The notes under the pieces: model-generated
What the model was told of the DNA's origin: nothing
What the model saw: the letters and a program-made list of their open reading frames with translations, nothing else
The model's database searches: none
Made by a program: the position numbers and the translations under genes
Assembly (NCBI RefSeq): GCF_000001735.4
Contig: NC_003075.7
Coordinates: forward strand, 3,535,001 to 3,599,000
Direction: 5' to 3'
Length of the DNA: 64,000 nt
Source: Arabidopsis thaliana
Lineage: Eukaryota; Streptophyta; Magnoliopsida; Brassicales; Brassicaceae
Shown: positions 1 to 10,420 of the stretch, one piece after another
Layout: each line of letters starts with the position of its first letter
Position numbering within the stretch: position 1 is the first letter of the stretch

Positions 1-599
1 GTTTTACCATTTGTTCCAGTTCGTCAATTCTAGATTTCTCAAATCAATAATTTCGATTGAACTCTCCGATTCAAAACGATACAACAGCCCATAACGAACA
101 ATACAAAAAATTTATGTTATTAACAACTAACTCAACCAAGAAATTCACATTAATCTAGAAATCAAAAAAATATCGGATTTACTTTTGTCGGTGAGGAGGA
201 AGCTAACTTTGGGAGCAGATTATCGGCTTGGAAGCTACGGCGTCCTCGAAAGCTAATTCGCCGGTGAAATCGGAGCTCAAATCGCCGGCGAAATCGAAGC
301 TCAAGTCGCCAACGACGAAATCGGAGAAAATCACGTATCGGAGAAAAGAGTCCCGCGAAGACGTCGGTTTTCTTTTTTACTAAATAATTTCTTTTTTTAC
401 TAAATCATTTCTTCTCCACAATTATTCATTAAGGAGCTAAGGGTAATTACACATCCTTGGGTGGCACTCTGAATAACTAGTGGCACGTCAGAATTTTTTT
501 CCAGTTTCGGTGGCAAAATAGATTGGTGCTCGTAACAAACTATATATGAGATTCTCTTATAAGATTATCACATATCTGTGTTTAGTCTCTAACCTGAAC
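1..599. other. Unassigned sequence, possible transposon or gene end
   Basis: No protein is recognised here. A GC-richer block at about 225-360 contains imperfect repeats of the type AAATCGCCGGCGAAATCG, and the flanks are T-rich. The stretch at 441-450 (GGGTAATTACACA-like) resembles a stretch near 24985, at the right end of the DUF1985 element, so this could be the end of a related element. That is only a resemblance. Confidence 0.3.
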
Positions 600-1420
600 C
601 TTATTTTATCTAAAGTTTGCCTTGGTTGAAACAATATATCTCAAACCAAGGATGGTAGGATCAGTGGTAGTTCTGCACCAATCAAGTAAATCTATCACTA
701 TGCAAATTCAAATCTCTAGGGGATTAAAGTTCTTCTACACACAGCAATATATGCCTCCGATCTTCCAAATGAAAGACTCACTTTATGGGAAGAGCTAACA
801 CAAAATAACCATACCTATTCTACGGATTCCCATCCATGGATAGCTAGAGCCAATTTAAATCAGATACTCCATATGAATGAACACTCCTCAGTAAGGACAT
901 AACCTGACCTGCAAATGGCGGAACTTAGAGAATGCTTAAACCATGCTGGCTTTTAAGGCCTGAAGAGCCATTTGCCAAGAAATTAGACAAATTATTTTAC
1001 AACAGATTGTTACAGCTTTTTCTCATAGTCAAGCTTGTTTCCTTCCTCCTGTTTTTTTCTATCATTCAGCTTCTCTTCTTGATCTATATGTCCCTTTACT
1101 TAAAGGTTTGACAAAGCCTTTCAAATTCTTTAATTTCTCTCACAAAACACCCTAGTTTTATTTATACGTCTGGGCCTAAAATACCTTTATCACTTTCCTA
1201 CTTGTATATATGAAGATAAATGCCATAAAAAGAGCTTTCAAGTCTATCCATAAGGAATAAGGACACTATCTCAGAAATGAGAGAGAGTGAGACTAACAGT
1301 TTGTTGCAATTTGTGCAGGTGCAAGCTCTAAATAATCCTAATCCACAAACATTCAAACAAGAGAACAGAGTGAAAGTATTTGAGGAACACAGAAAACAGA
1401 CATATATACACTTAAACAAC
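600..1420 (+). pseudogene. LINE (L1-type) relic: end of endonuclease domain and linker towards reverse transcriptase
   Basis: Translated pieces in shifting plus frames follow the plant L1 ORF2 order. At about 740-850 they read like the end of the apurinic endonuclease domain (IYASDLPNERLTLWEEL, then HPWIARANLNQIL, which in the family is PW.ILGDFNQIL). At about 1110-1140 they read KPFKFFNF, a hallmark of the region after the endonuclease. At 1277-1400 they read LLQ.VQALNNPNPQTFKQE, the usual linker helix before reverse transcriptase. Several frameshifts and stops separate the pieces, so no protein can be made. The 5' part and the reverse transcriptase are absent. The order of three independent signatures makes the call fairly safe; the exact ends are not visible. 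Confidence 0.75.
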
Positions 1421-1833
1421 ACGAATAGTCAACAATATGTTCTTCTATCCGATTATAAATCCTCAAACATTAGCTCTAAATTTCACAAAGTGAAAACTAT
1501 AAATTCATGAACCCTAATTTATCATAATGATATTCTCTCAAGTTTATGTGGTGTTAAAAGTTGATTAAGAGAGATTCTGAAAATATTACGTTTTAATTTG
1601 AACTATAGGGCGTCCATTTTTAACGACACTGTAGACAAGAGAATTTTCATTAACATATTTGAAGTTGAGGGTTTTTCCACTAAATATATAATCGAGAGGT
1701 TTTCTTGCAATTTATCTTGAGTTGATGAGTTTTATTACTAAAACCCCTTTGTTTTTGAACAAAACCCCAAGTTTTCTAATTTATTTCTAACATCTCTCTT
1801 CAATTTGACTTTTGACAAAAAATTCGACAATTA
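1421..1833. other. AT-rich stretch with nothing recognised
   Basis: It consists of AT-rich sequence with short T and A runs. No open frame, repeat or transposon end is supported here. Confidence 0.5.
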
Positions 1834-2222
1834 GGGGGTGTTATTGGTTTGTGATTTTGAAAGACTTTTAATGACTTTTAAAAAATATAGAAAGTAGATA
1901 AATCAAAGATTTTAAATGATTACTAAAGAGTTTTGTATAATTTCTATGATTAGTTTTTCAAAATCTTGTAAGGTCTTTATATAATCTTGTAAAATCTCCC
2001 TGAATATAATTATAAATTTTGATTTGTGATTTCTCCAAAATTATAGCATATCTCAAAAATATTGAATACTATTCTCCCCTCTTCTATAGAATCTATCTCC
2101 ACCAAAGTGAAAATCATAGGCATAAACACAATAACTATGGTATTTGTAAGTAACTACATGAACATGGAACCATCCATGAAGAACTTGAAGTTTTATTTTC
2201 AATAACTATGGTATTTGAGTGA
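1834..2222 (+). mobile_element. One end of a PIF/Harbinger-like DNA transposon or MITE, truncated
   Basis: TTA at 1831-1833 is followed by GGGGGTGTTATTGG, a terminal inverted repeat type typical of Arabidopsis PIF/Harbinger elements, which duplicate TTA or TAA on insertion. AT-rich non-coding sequence follows. The matching right end is missing, because Athila element A begins near 2223. A 17-bp sequence, AATAACTATGGTATTTG, occurs at 2130-2146 and again at 2201-2217, next to that junction. Family assignment rests only on the end sequence and the TTA. Confidence 0.4.
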
Positions 2223-2811
2223 TAGGTCGAGTAACAGATAGAAAGTATAACATCGATACTCGACTGCACAGTCTGTTGCCAGGTAGTAACTATGCAGTCG
2301 AGTGGTGGTGATGGTGATACTCGACTTCCAGGTACAGTGATGAGGTCGTGTAGTGGTCTGGCAATGAAGGTGAAGACACTCGACCTCGTGGTCGAGTGAT
2401 GTGATCGAGTGATGGTCAGGTGATGGAGATGAAGACGCTCGACCTCGTGGTCGAGTGGTGAGGTGAAGTTGTGATGTCTTCTACTCGACCTGGGGGTCGA
2501 GTGGTCGAGTGGTGAGGTGAAGTTGTGATGTCTTCTACTCGACCTGGGGGTCGAGTGGTCTCTTGAGATCTTGAAGCTCCTACTCGACCTCTGGGTCGAG
2601 TGGTTTTGTCATGATCAGGTCCGCTTCTTCCAGATAGCTCGTCAACAGCTCCAAATCACCTGAAATCAACGCAAATATGCAACATGCATGCAAATCTATC
2701 CTAAACATGTAAAGTGATGACAAATGATGAGAAATGGTATAAAACAGTGATGATATGATGCTAAAGTGATGACAAATGGATGCTCAAAACATGCAAAATA
2801 CACACTTATCA
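2223..2811 (-). repeat. Element A 3' LTR, internally deleted
   Basis: Positions 2293-2811 match 11709-12183 of the 5' LTR almost base for base. Positions 2223-2283 match 10675-10730, so about 985 bp between them are missing. The last 250 bp of the LTR are also absent. A 54-bp segment is duplicated here (starting near 2451 and 2505) but single in the 5' LTR, adding one ACTCGACC/GGTCGAGT hairpin. Confidence 0.8.
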
Positions 2812-2826
2812 ACTCCCCCAAACTTA
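2812..2826 (-). other. Element A polypurine tract
   Basis: On the minus strand this reads TAAGTTTGGGGGAGT and lies directly against the LTR end TGATAAG. This is the expected position for the plus-strand DNA primer. Confidence 0.75.
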
Positions 2827-4457
2827 GTCTTTGCTTGCCCTCAAGCAAACAATCAAGAACAAGCTGGAGGTGAGGTTTGAAAGCGGGGACTCAGAGCCAA
2901 AGCACCAGATAAACCAGATGAAATCAATATCCAAGTTGAAAGTTCTAAGCTGCAAGATCGAATTCTACTTAAAAACGTTAGCCATGCCTCATCATCAATC
3001 AATCCGACTCATATGCTCGACCTACACAAGTTTTCAAATCTACCAATCCCTTTAACATTCATTAGTTCTGGAACGTGAATCAAGCAATGCATCATCAAAG
3101 AACTCATTTGGCTAAGGTAAAAGGTCAAGAGACAAAGATGGTCCCTCACAGAATAGGCTTCACTAACAGGGGATCTCTCAAAAAATGATTAAGCTTTAGT
3201 AGAATGCTAAAGGTAAGTCCCAAGCTATGCATACAGAGATAAGATCCCATCTACCCAGAGTACATCAAATGAAGCTCTAACGGTAATTCCACCTCCAATC
3301 CCAATATAAGAACTAAACTCTACCCTTTGCATTCATGAATCTTTTAAGCCATTTTTCTAATCATTCTTTTCTATTCTCTTAACTCTAGGAGAAGCTTTCT
3401 CAACACTTTGATACATCTAGCGGATTTGGATTTCTTTAACAACTAAGGTTCCTGTTTTTAACATTTTAAAACCCAGGGCTTTTGCCCATCTTCAATAGCT
3501 AACAAGAACTCTTTCTTTTCTTTTCAAATCCCAAAACCTTTACTAGACTTTTTCTGCTTCTTTAGCTTACTTCACCTAGAGTCTTTTACCTTTTCTTATC
3601 AATGAATCAACCCCTTTTTTTTTTCTTTTAAACACATCCCAACCCAAAGTATAAGCGCCCACCTAGTCCTATCTAGTCCAAAAAATGCGAACTAGAACTA
3701 CATGAGACACTATCTCTATCGTTACGAACCTAACACTTTCTACCAAGCTTAATCGGAATAAGACCTCACAAACACTCACAAGTGATATAGGGCTTGAAAG
3801 AAAGTCTAGGTTTGGGTTTGGGTTAACTGCTCTAATAAGGAGAGTCAGCTACTTGGATTAACTAGAGTGATCAAAATGAATAAGAAAATCCAAGTATTTT
3901 AGGGTATCCATGAGTTCAAATTTGATGCAGACATGATAATTAAAGATCAGATTCAGGTTCAAATTGATAGGGAATGGTATCAGATCATGACAGTGTGGTC
4001 GAGTAGAGCAATCTAGGCATGGTTCAGTTTTATTTCAAATTCTTTGACTACGCAACAGACAACTACCAACGAGGGCACTGAGTTTATCCGATGAATCAAA
4101 ATGCTTACAAGGCTATCTCATCATCATCCCCTATGCATATGCAACAATCCTAAATGAAACACTCTAGACTCGATCCTAAATATAATGCAACTACATGAAC
4201 ACTCTTTTTTTGTGAAATCATTTTCTGAAATTTTTCAATGTTTTTTGGTTTTTCTATGCCTTAGATGAATGCAGACTCAAAAATATACACAATGTAACAC
4301 ACACTTCCTGAGCCCTCCCCCAAACTTAAATCACACAGTCCACTGTGTGAATAAACTTGGAAGAGAGTACTCAGGACAAATCCAATCACAGAAACAAAAA
4401 ATGAAGAAACAAATCACAACAGTTGATATAATACAATGGTGAAGTGAGGCGCTTACC
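2827..4457 (-). other. Element A 3' non-coding region
   Basis: About 1.6 kb between ORF1 and the 3' LTR carries no open frame of note. The same sequence is recognisable in elements B, C, F and X, so it is a conserved part of the family. It includes the motif TTGCTTGAGGGCAAGCAAAG beside the polypurine tract (on the minus strand), which can form a short stem. Confidence 0.65.
4310..4330 (-). other. Second polypurine-like tract of element A
   Basis: The minus strand reads TTTAAGTTTGGGGGAGGG, nearly the same as the terminal polypurine tract but about 1.5 kb further from the LTR. Elements B, C and F have it at the same relative place, soon after the ORF1 stop. It may be a second initiation site for plus-strand DNA, but no function is shown. 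Confidence 0.5.
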
Positions 4458-6365
4458 TCAGTCGAAGAATGAATGTAGTTGCTCGTCAATGGCTGCCTGT
4501 GATTGCTCCCAGGCCATAGACGAACCACCTTGTTCTGTATCAGCTCCAGCAGGTGGGTACTCGACCTCATCAGCTCTCTGGCGGCCAGCACCGCTCTGAG
4601 GATACTCGACCTCTCTCCTTCTGCTGCGGCCAGCACCGCGGTCGCGTAAACTACGAGACTGCAGAAGTCGTCTGCTCCTACTGCTAGATCGAGTGAGTGT
4701 GGTCCTCCTCTTCCTCCCAGATTCCCGAGGCTCGAATGATGAATGCCTCGCAGGGACATGCAGAATCTCCTTCTCTCTAGGCTCAGGCCTGCGCCGACTT
4801 GGCTCGGGCGCGTCATATCTCCTTGAAGGCATGTCCTGAGGGAGATGTCCCTGTGGAATAGCTGTAGTGGAAGAGGAGCAGCTGATCTTGTTCTTCAGAA
4901 ACTTGATATCCCTGAGGCACTTGGCGAGTAACTTGTCCTGTTTCTCGCACCACTTCTGCAGCTTGCTGTTGTTCCTGTGTGCTTCGCTCAAACTCTTGCT
5001 TTCCCTCGCTGGAGGTATGTGCTCACTGAAATGATACATGCTTGTGTCAAACTCCGCCTCATCTATATCATCTGTCTCATCAACATCTTCTGTTGTAGCT
5101 CCTTCGGTGTGACTGATCACCTCAGTTGGCGGACTGCCCTCGAAATAAAGATCTTCAAGCGCAGGCTTGAAGTCAATGTTCATGCCCTCGAGAATCCTAG
5201 TAGCGTCAATGCAGGGGAGGAGAATGTTGGCGATTCTAATCGATGAATGCTCGAACCTGTAGCGGTGAAAGTCGCCAGCCATGTCAAACTCCAAGAACTC
5301 ACATTGGCGCAAATGATCCAAGTCCATCATCCTCGGTGCTAACCCTGGTTCCCTGAGCGTTACTCCACAAGCTTGCAGAATTGGCGTCACAACGCCACCC
5401 ACGCATAGTGCTCCTCTCACCTTCTTCTTTCCGTTCGTCAATGCCCACTTCCTGTATCCACACAGATGGATCAACAGAGGCATTACTGGTGGTGCGTTAT
5501 TGAGATCGCCTCTCAAGACGTTCTTTCCCTTCGTCCGCCGAAGAATCCCTATAAGCGCATAATCTATCATCTCCATGTCCGTGTTAGACAAGGTGCCTGT
5601 AGACTCCCTGGAGTAAAAGACGTTGGCAACCGATCGCTGAAAGTAGCGGATCACAGGACTCCGAATTTGGTTGTTCTTGGACCGCGCCGAGTTTAGCGGT
5701 AGATTGTTCCCTATAGTGGCCCACAAATCCTTAAGCTCTTCTCTGTCAAATTTGGGTTTGGTTCCCTTTCCACTAGGGAAACCAAACAGTTTTTCCAACT
5801 TCTTGATCGAAAGCTGATACCGCTGTTCATCCACTGAGAACGTCAAGAAACCTAATCCCATGGTATCCAGCTCAAAGTCTGTGAGTCCCTCATACATCTC
5901 CACTTGCAGCGTGGAAAGAAACTCGATTGTCTCCTCCTTATAGGCAGGGTAAGGGTAAGACATGAGTGTCTCCAGATAACACTTCTCGAACAGATGTTGT
6001 ACGTCCTCCAGTAACCCAACTGGGCTAAAGTCTCATAGCACGGATACCTCGTTCCCTAGAAGTCATTCATCTCAAAGAATCTGATATACTCCTCCACTGT
6101 AACCTCGTCGGGTTTGTTCAGCAGCTTCGTCTCCTTACGCCATGACTCTGGCTCATACTCAGTTTTGATGTCCTCATCAATCAGCTCATATCTACTCGAC
6201 ATCGCCCTCTTTCCTCTGGCGATTTCAGCTCTTCTCTGATTACGTCGGGCTGTAGAGCGTTCGAATTCATCCCTGACCAGGACTCAGCTTCATCCCTGAC
6301 CAGGACTCAGCTTCATCCACATTGTAATCAGGGTCCATAGAGAATTCTCCACTGTAGTTACTCAT
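4458..6365 (-). pseudogene. Athila ORF1 protein (ATHILA family), element A
   Basis: An open frame of 501 codons runs from 5963 to 4458. Further N-terminal coding sequence reaches back to a likely ATG at 6365. The central part carries the conserved ATHILA features seen also in elements C and F: LGFLTFSVDEQRYQLSIKKL followed by FGFPSGKG, RYFQRSVANVFYSRES and GGVVTPILQACGV. The C-terminal third is Arg/Ser-rich and ends in AWEQSQAAIDEQLHSFFD, a sequence also found in element B. A 23-bp tandem duplication at 6271-6316 shifts the frame near the start, and a TAG near 6057 interrupts it. I see no signal peptide or membrane-spanning stretch, so the old 'envelope-like' label is not supported here. The protein's role is unknown. 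Confidence 0.75.
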
Positions 6366-7440
6366 TACGAAACCTGAAAGCAAATGTAACTCAAAAATAA
6401 ACGTTAATACGTTAGTTCATACAAAACCAGAAACACAAACGACACAAACCAAAAACAGGTCGAGTAAACTGGTCGAGTAAACCGTCGAGTAAACCGATCG
6501 AGTAAACCGTAGCCGGTTTTGAATATTTTTTTTGTTTTGTGGGTAGCTGGTCGAGTGATTATGGAGGGCCGAGTGAAGCGATGGAGAGAGAGTGGTGAAA
6601 ACGACGAGGTTATGCAGGAGCTGCGGTAGAGTGAACCAAACAGCAAGGTCGAGTAGCGAATGATGAGAGTAGAGTCGCGGATTAGTGATGAGATGATGTA
6701 AGAAGAAGTCGAGTGTTGTTAGAGGAGCGGTGATTCGAGTGATTGACTCGGAGGAGGAGAAACGGCTGCTTGGTCAAGTGGTGAAGAGGTCGAGTGCTTT
6801 AAGACGATTGAGAGGTGGTGGTGGCGAGGAATCGTCGAGTGGTAGCTCGAGACGGTGGTGAAGAGGTGATGGGAGTTGTGGCTGTGAAAGGCGAGAGAGA
6901 AGCGGTCGAGTGCCTAAGGAAGAGAGATGGTGAGGTCGAGTGCTGCTTTGGACGGATGATGATGGCGTTGAAGTCGAGTGATGGAGAAGAAGTCGAGTGA
7001 AGACGGGATTGCAGAGATGGGGAGGTTGCATTTTTGAAGAGAGAAGGCTATGGGATCGAGTGATGGGATAAGGGGAGGTCGAGTGGAGTGGAGAAGACTA
7101 GGATAGATTTCGTTATCACCTTGTGGGGAGCGTGGGAGACATGGCTGCAGCAGTGGGTCCCTCGTTGTCTTCTTGTCTCTTCTCTGTATTCTCTGTTCAC
7201 TAGAAAAACTCCAGGAAATCCCGCAATCTTCGGTAAACTTGATAAACTCCCTGGAAGACTCTGTAGCTCCTGTTGGTCGAGTAAAATGATGATTTAAAAT
7301 TTTTTTGGGTTTTAAACATCACTCATACTCGACCAATGTACTCGATCTTTAGGTCATCAGTAGAGTAAAAGTTTTAAATTTTTACTCTAACTTCACGTTA
7401 CTCCCTTTTTTTTTTTTCTGAGAACCACAAACACAACAAA
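6366..7440 (-). other. Element A spacer rich in GTCGAGT repeats
   Basis: I count about 17 copies of TCGAGT between 6455 and 7290, nearly all in one orientation. Open frames here (for example 6774-7031) are Ser/Pro/Arg-rich by-products of the repeat and are not supported as genes. The block lies upstream of ORF1 on the minus strand, where a promoter, leader or intron for ORF1 could sit. Confidence 0.55.
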
Positions 7441-7483
7441 TCAAAAATAACAAGAAACTAAAAATTATTTACAAGGATAATCA

Positions 7484-7515
7484 TGGGACTTCCTCCCAAG
7501 TGAGCTTGTTTTAAG
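7484..7515 (-). promoter_or_regulatory. Conserved block after the pol position
   Basis: The minus strand carries AAGCTCACTTGGGAGGAAG followed by TCCCATG, with a possible TGGGA/TCCCA stem. It recurs at 18333-18362 (B, just after the integrase stop), 50373-50405 (C, stem disrupted) and 61675-61700 (F). It marks where pol ends in complete elements and so dates the loss of pol in A, C and F to a point upstream of it. Confidence 0.45.
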
Positions 7516-7540
7516 TCTCTAGCTTGACTCCTCACACTTA

Positions 7541-7915
7541 TCAAGAAGAAAATGAACTGTAGAGAGGGTCTGCATAATCCTCTCTGATACCATCATCATA
7601 ATCAGCGTCCTCCCTGGAGAGGTCTCCAACAGAATACTCAATTCCCCTTTCTTCAAAATATGCTTCTTTCTCTTCTGGAGGGTAATCTATCTCTTCAGAC
7701 CATCTTGAAGTGAACTTCTTTCTCGGGATAGTGTCGATCCCGCCTTTAGGTTGAGCTTCCTTCAGCAACTGATTCAGCTTACTTCTAAGCTCCTCAACAG
7801 TGTGGGCTAGCTTCTCTATAGTTTCATCTTGCTTGTAATACCTCTTTTTAAGAACTTTCACTCTTTCAGTCACATATCCTTCCTCTGAGATCACTCTATC
7901 ATTTCCAGAGGTTTT
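7541..7915 (-). CDS. Coiled-coil, acidic C-terminal segment fused to protease, element A
   Basis: This open segment is in the same frame as the protease upstream and is separated from it by a single TGA at 7916-7918. It begins with a heptad-rich helix (VKVLKKRYYKQDETIEKL and onwards) predicted by eye to form a coiled coil. It then has the motif W-S-E-E, EEKEAYFEERGIEYS and SREDADYD, and an acidic tail ending PLYSSFSS. The same order, helix then KEAYFEE..EYS then SRED..YD, occurs at 50477-50936 in element C and 61731-62264 in element F. It occupies the place of reverse transcriptase, RNase H and integrase. I do not recognise the family; a chaperone, Gag-assembly or nucleic-acid role would be speculation. 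Confidence 0.6.
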   Translation of the reverse strand, partial: KTSGNDRVISEEGYVTERVKVLKKRYYKQDETIEKLAHTVEELRSKLNQLLKEAQPKGGIDTIPRKKFTSRWSEEIDYPPEEKEAYFEERGIEYSVGDLSREDADYDDGIREDYADPLYSSFSS

Positions 7916-8755
7916 TCAATCTTCTGTTGACCCTTGTGGAGTTTTGTTGATGCCAAACTGCAACTTGATATGCTTTCCAAGGTTGAGACTAATTTTCCCT
8001 TCCCTGACATCTATCACTGCTCCCACTGAAGCTAAGAAGGGTTTTCCCTGTACTAAGGGATCCTTATGCTCTACTTCCATATCCACCACCACGAAGTCTG
8101 TAGGCACTTCTACTGCATTAATCATGACTGGTAGATCTTTCAGCATGCCAAAGGGTTTTCTAGAAGACCTATCCGCAAGGATCAAAGTCAGGTCACAAGG
8201 TTTATACTGAATGAACTCTAACCTTCTTGCCACAGAGAGTGGCATCAAGCTGACAGAGGCTCCGAGATCGCACAGACAATCGCTGAAAGCAAATTCCCCA
8301 ATGGAACATGGTAGAGTGAAAGATCCCGGATCTTCTAACTTCTCTTGAACAATCCTCTTATCAGCAGCTCGAGATGGAGTGGCATCACTTTCATCATCTA
8401 AATCATGATACATCTTGATCCTTTCCAGTATCAAATTTCTCACATCTTTGTGAGGATCAGGAATCAGGTTGAGAACTTCCATCAGTGGCATCACTGCTTC
8501 AATCTCGTCCAGCTGCTTCGCTGCAACAGACTTGTATCTCTCCATCCACGCTTTCCTGAATGTCCACGGAAGAGCACGTGAGGGTAGTGGAGTAGGTTTG
8601 AATCGTTTTACCATTCTCTCGATTATGGCGGCCTTCTCTTCCGAGGTGGACTGAATGAGATGGCGAGAACCAGCAGAGTGGTTGAATTCAACAACAGAGA
8701 CTTCAACCTGAGTAGAAGCCTCCCCTTCTTGAACATCACTGTCCCAGTGATGAAA
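7916..8755 (-). pseudogene. Retroviral-type aspartic protease, element A
   Basis: The frame is open from about 8755 to the TGA at 7916-7918; the first Met is at 8614. In that numbering the active-site loop is [11 protein letters not shown] with Asp116, the Athila-type D-L-G version of the usual D-S/T-G. The flap and second half follow: [20 protein letters not shown], then [19 protein letters not shown]. The enzyme would cut the Gag polyprotein. It continues gag, from which it is separated by a one-base frameshift near 8750, and runs into the coiled-coil segment downstream. In complete Athila copies reverse transcriptase follows here. Confidence 0.75.
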
Positions 8756-10275
8756 TCAAGGAGAGGTCGAGTTGGCGGCTCTCGATCATGGGAGATGGTG
8801 ATGGAGTGAACGGTTGCATACTCTTTTGGATTCTTTATTGACTTCCCAGGAAGTCCTGTGACTTTAGGGGCAGAGGTAGATGCTGACTGGCCTTCCAAGT
8901 ACCTGACTTTGGTATTCAATGCCTCCACTTTGGCATTCAGGTCATTGTAGCAGCAGTCTAGCTTATGGCGCAATTCAGATAATTTCTTAGCAATTTCCAT
9001 CGAGCTAGATGCTTGTCCCTGTAGCAGCTGTTGGACCATCTGTTTCATTTCAGCATCAGGAGCAGCAGGACCTTGGTTTTGCTGAGGTGCAAACCCAGGT
9101 GGTGGTGGTTGCTGGTAGTTCCCCTGAAATTGTTGCTTAGCAACGAAACCTTGGTTGTAGGGAACAAAAGGTTTGTTCTGACCTTGTTGTTGCTGTGGAG
9201 GATACACCTGATCCTGAGGATTAGCAACGTTGGTGCTGCGGTAGGAGAGGTTGGGGTTGTTGGTTTTGAAGTTGTTGTATCCTTTGTAGTCACCCTGGTT
9301 GTTGTTGATGTAGCTGACTTCTTCCAACTGGTTACCCTCCCCATCTTGGACTTGGTACTGCTCGTCATCAACAAGGAAGTGCTCATGCTTCTGCTGGCTA
9401 AGAAGAATCCTGTCCAGCTTGTCATTCAGCACTTTGATCTCCTTCCTGTGTTTGTCATCAGAGTCAGCTGTTCCTCTGACGGTCCTATCAGAGTCCTCGT
9501 TGTAATTGCCATCTGATTGAGAAAGGTTCTCAACCAATTCCCAGCCTTCTTCAACATCCTTGTTCTGGAAATTCCCATTGCTGGCGGTATCCAGAAGCAT
9601 TCTGATGGGTGGTAGGACTCCTCTGTAAAGAGTGCTGAGCAGAGAGGCTTTAGTAAAGCCATGATGAAAGCATTAGTTGGTGTAACCCTTGAAACGCTCC
9701 CATGCTTCACAGAAGCTTTCACCAGTCTTCTGTGAGAAACCAGAAATCTCAATTCTGAGTCTTGCAGTTCTGGCATTGGAGAAGAACTTTGATAGAAAAG
9801 CCTTCTTGCAATCATCCCAGGTGGTGATTGAGTCATGGGGCAGATTCTTCTCCCAGGTGTGTGCTTTATCGCCCAAGGAGAATGGGAACAAACGGAGCTT
9901 GAATCCGTCTTCACTGACACCATTGATATTTGTCAGGTTACAGAGCCTATCGAATTCATCAAGGTGGTCGAGCGGATCCTCCATTGGCAGACCATGTAAT
10001 TTGTTCCCCTGAATCATCGAGATGAGACCACTCTTAATCTCGAAGTTGTTGTTCTGGATAGCAGGAGGTGCAATTCCTTTCCTCTGACGGTGATCACGTG
10101 GTGCATCTTCAGCACCAATGTTGGTAGGGCCATTTTGTTGATTCTGTTCTTCAGGCATATCGAGTGGTTGCTGAGATACAGGGTTGACTGTGTTTCTCCT
10201 TTCTCTGAGTTCGCGAGCTATGTGGTCGATGTTGTCGTTGAAAAGGAGGTTCTGATTGTCTGATCGAGTTCGCAT
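8700..10275 (-). pseudogene. Gag, element A
   Basis: The start is taken as the ATG at 10275 (MRTRSDNQ), because elements B and C begin with the matching MQTRS. The capsid-like core runs through [55 protein letters not shown] and [10 protein letters not shown]. It corresponds to the retrotransposon Gag domain that packages RNA in cytoplasmic particles. A Gln/Pro-rich C-terminal region follows (roughly 9250-9020). One in-frame TAA at 9671-9673 interrupts the frame where element C has a CAG codon for Gln; the frame is otherwise continuous to a one-base shift near 8750. No zinc knuckle is visible. Confidence 0.75.
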
Positions 10276-10289
10276 ACAGTAGAGGTGTA

Positions 10290-10318
10290 CCTGGATCAAG
10301 AAGACAACAAAAAAAACA
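10290..10318 (-). promoter_or_regulatory. Splice-acceptor-like sequence before gag, element A
   Basis: The minus strand has a pyrimidine-rich run ending in CCAG followed by GTACA, just upstream of the gag ATG. The same arrangement (pyrimidines, AG, GTA or GTG) precedes the gag ATG in elements B (12700-12725), C and D (33550-33578). This suggests a leader intron in this family. Confidence 0.35.
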
Positions 10319-10404
10319 CACAGTTAGTAACCGAAAAGAAAATTGAAAAAGAACTTGATCTAAGCAAGTCTGAAATCTCAAATGTAACAAACAAACACCC
10401 AATT

Positions 10405-10417
10405 GGCAACGGCGCCA
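10405..10417 (-). other. Element A primer-binding site (tRNA-Asp)
   Basis: The minus strand reads TGGCGCCGTTGCC, complementary to the 3' end of plant tRNA-Asp (...GGCAACGGCGCCA). It lies three bases inside the 5' LTR, as expected. Confidence 0.8.
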
Positions 10418-10420
10418 AAT

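Noticed and set aside
4331..4816. Minus-strand 161-codon frame overlapping the end of ORF1
   Set aside because: It is another frame over the Arg/Ser-rich ORF1 C-terminus and is not conserved in element B or F.
4458..5963. Athila ORF1 as a retroviral envelope protein
   Set aside because: No signal peptide, membrane-spanning stretch or cleavage site is visible in any of the three copies in this window.
6774..7031. Open frames on both strands, Ser/Pro-rich or basic, in the element A spacer
   Set aside because: They arise from the GTCGAGT repeats, resemble no family and have no counterpart in element C or F.
9031..9516. Plus-strand 161-codon frame and a Thr/Ser-rich minus frame over element A gag
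   Set aside because: They overlap the well-supported gag frame and have skewed composition caused by its Gln/Pro-rich codons.
10405..10420. Possible tRNA gene fragments at GGCAACGGCGCCA sites
   Set aside because: Only the 3' 13-17 bases match tRNA-Asp and each lies next to an LTR, which is the pattern of a primer-binding site.
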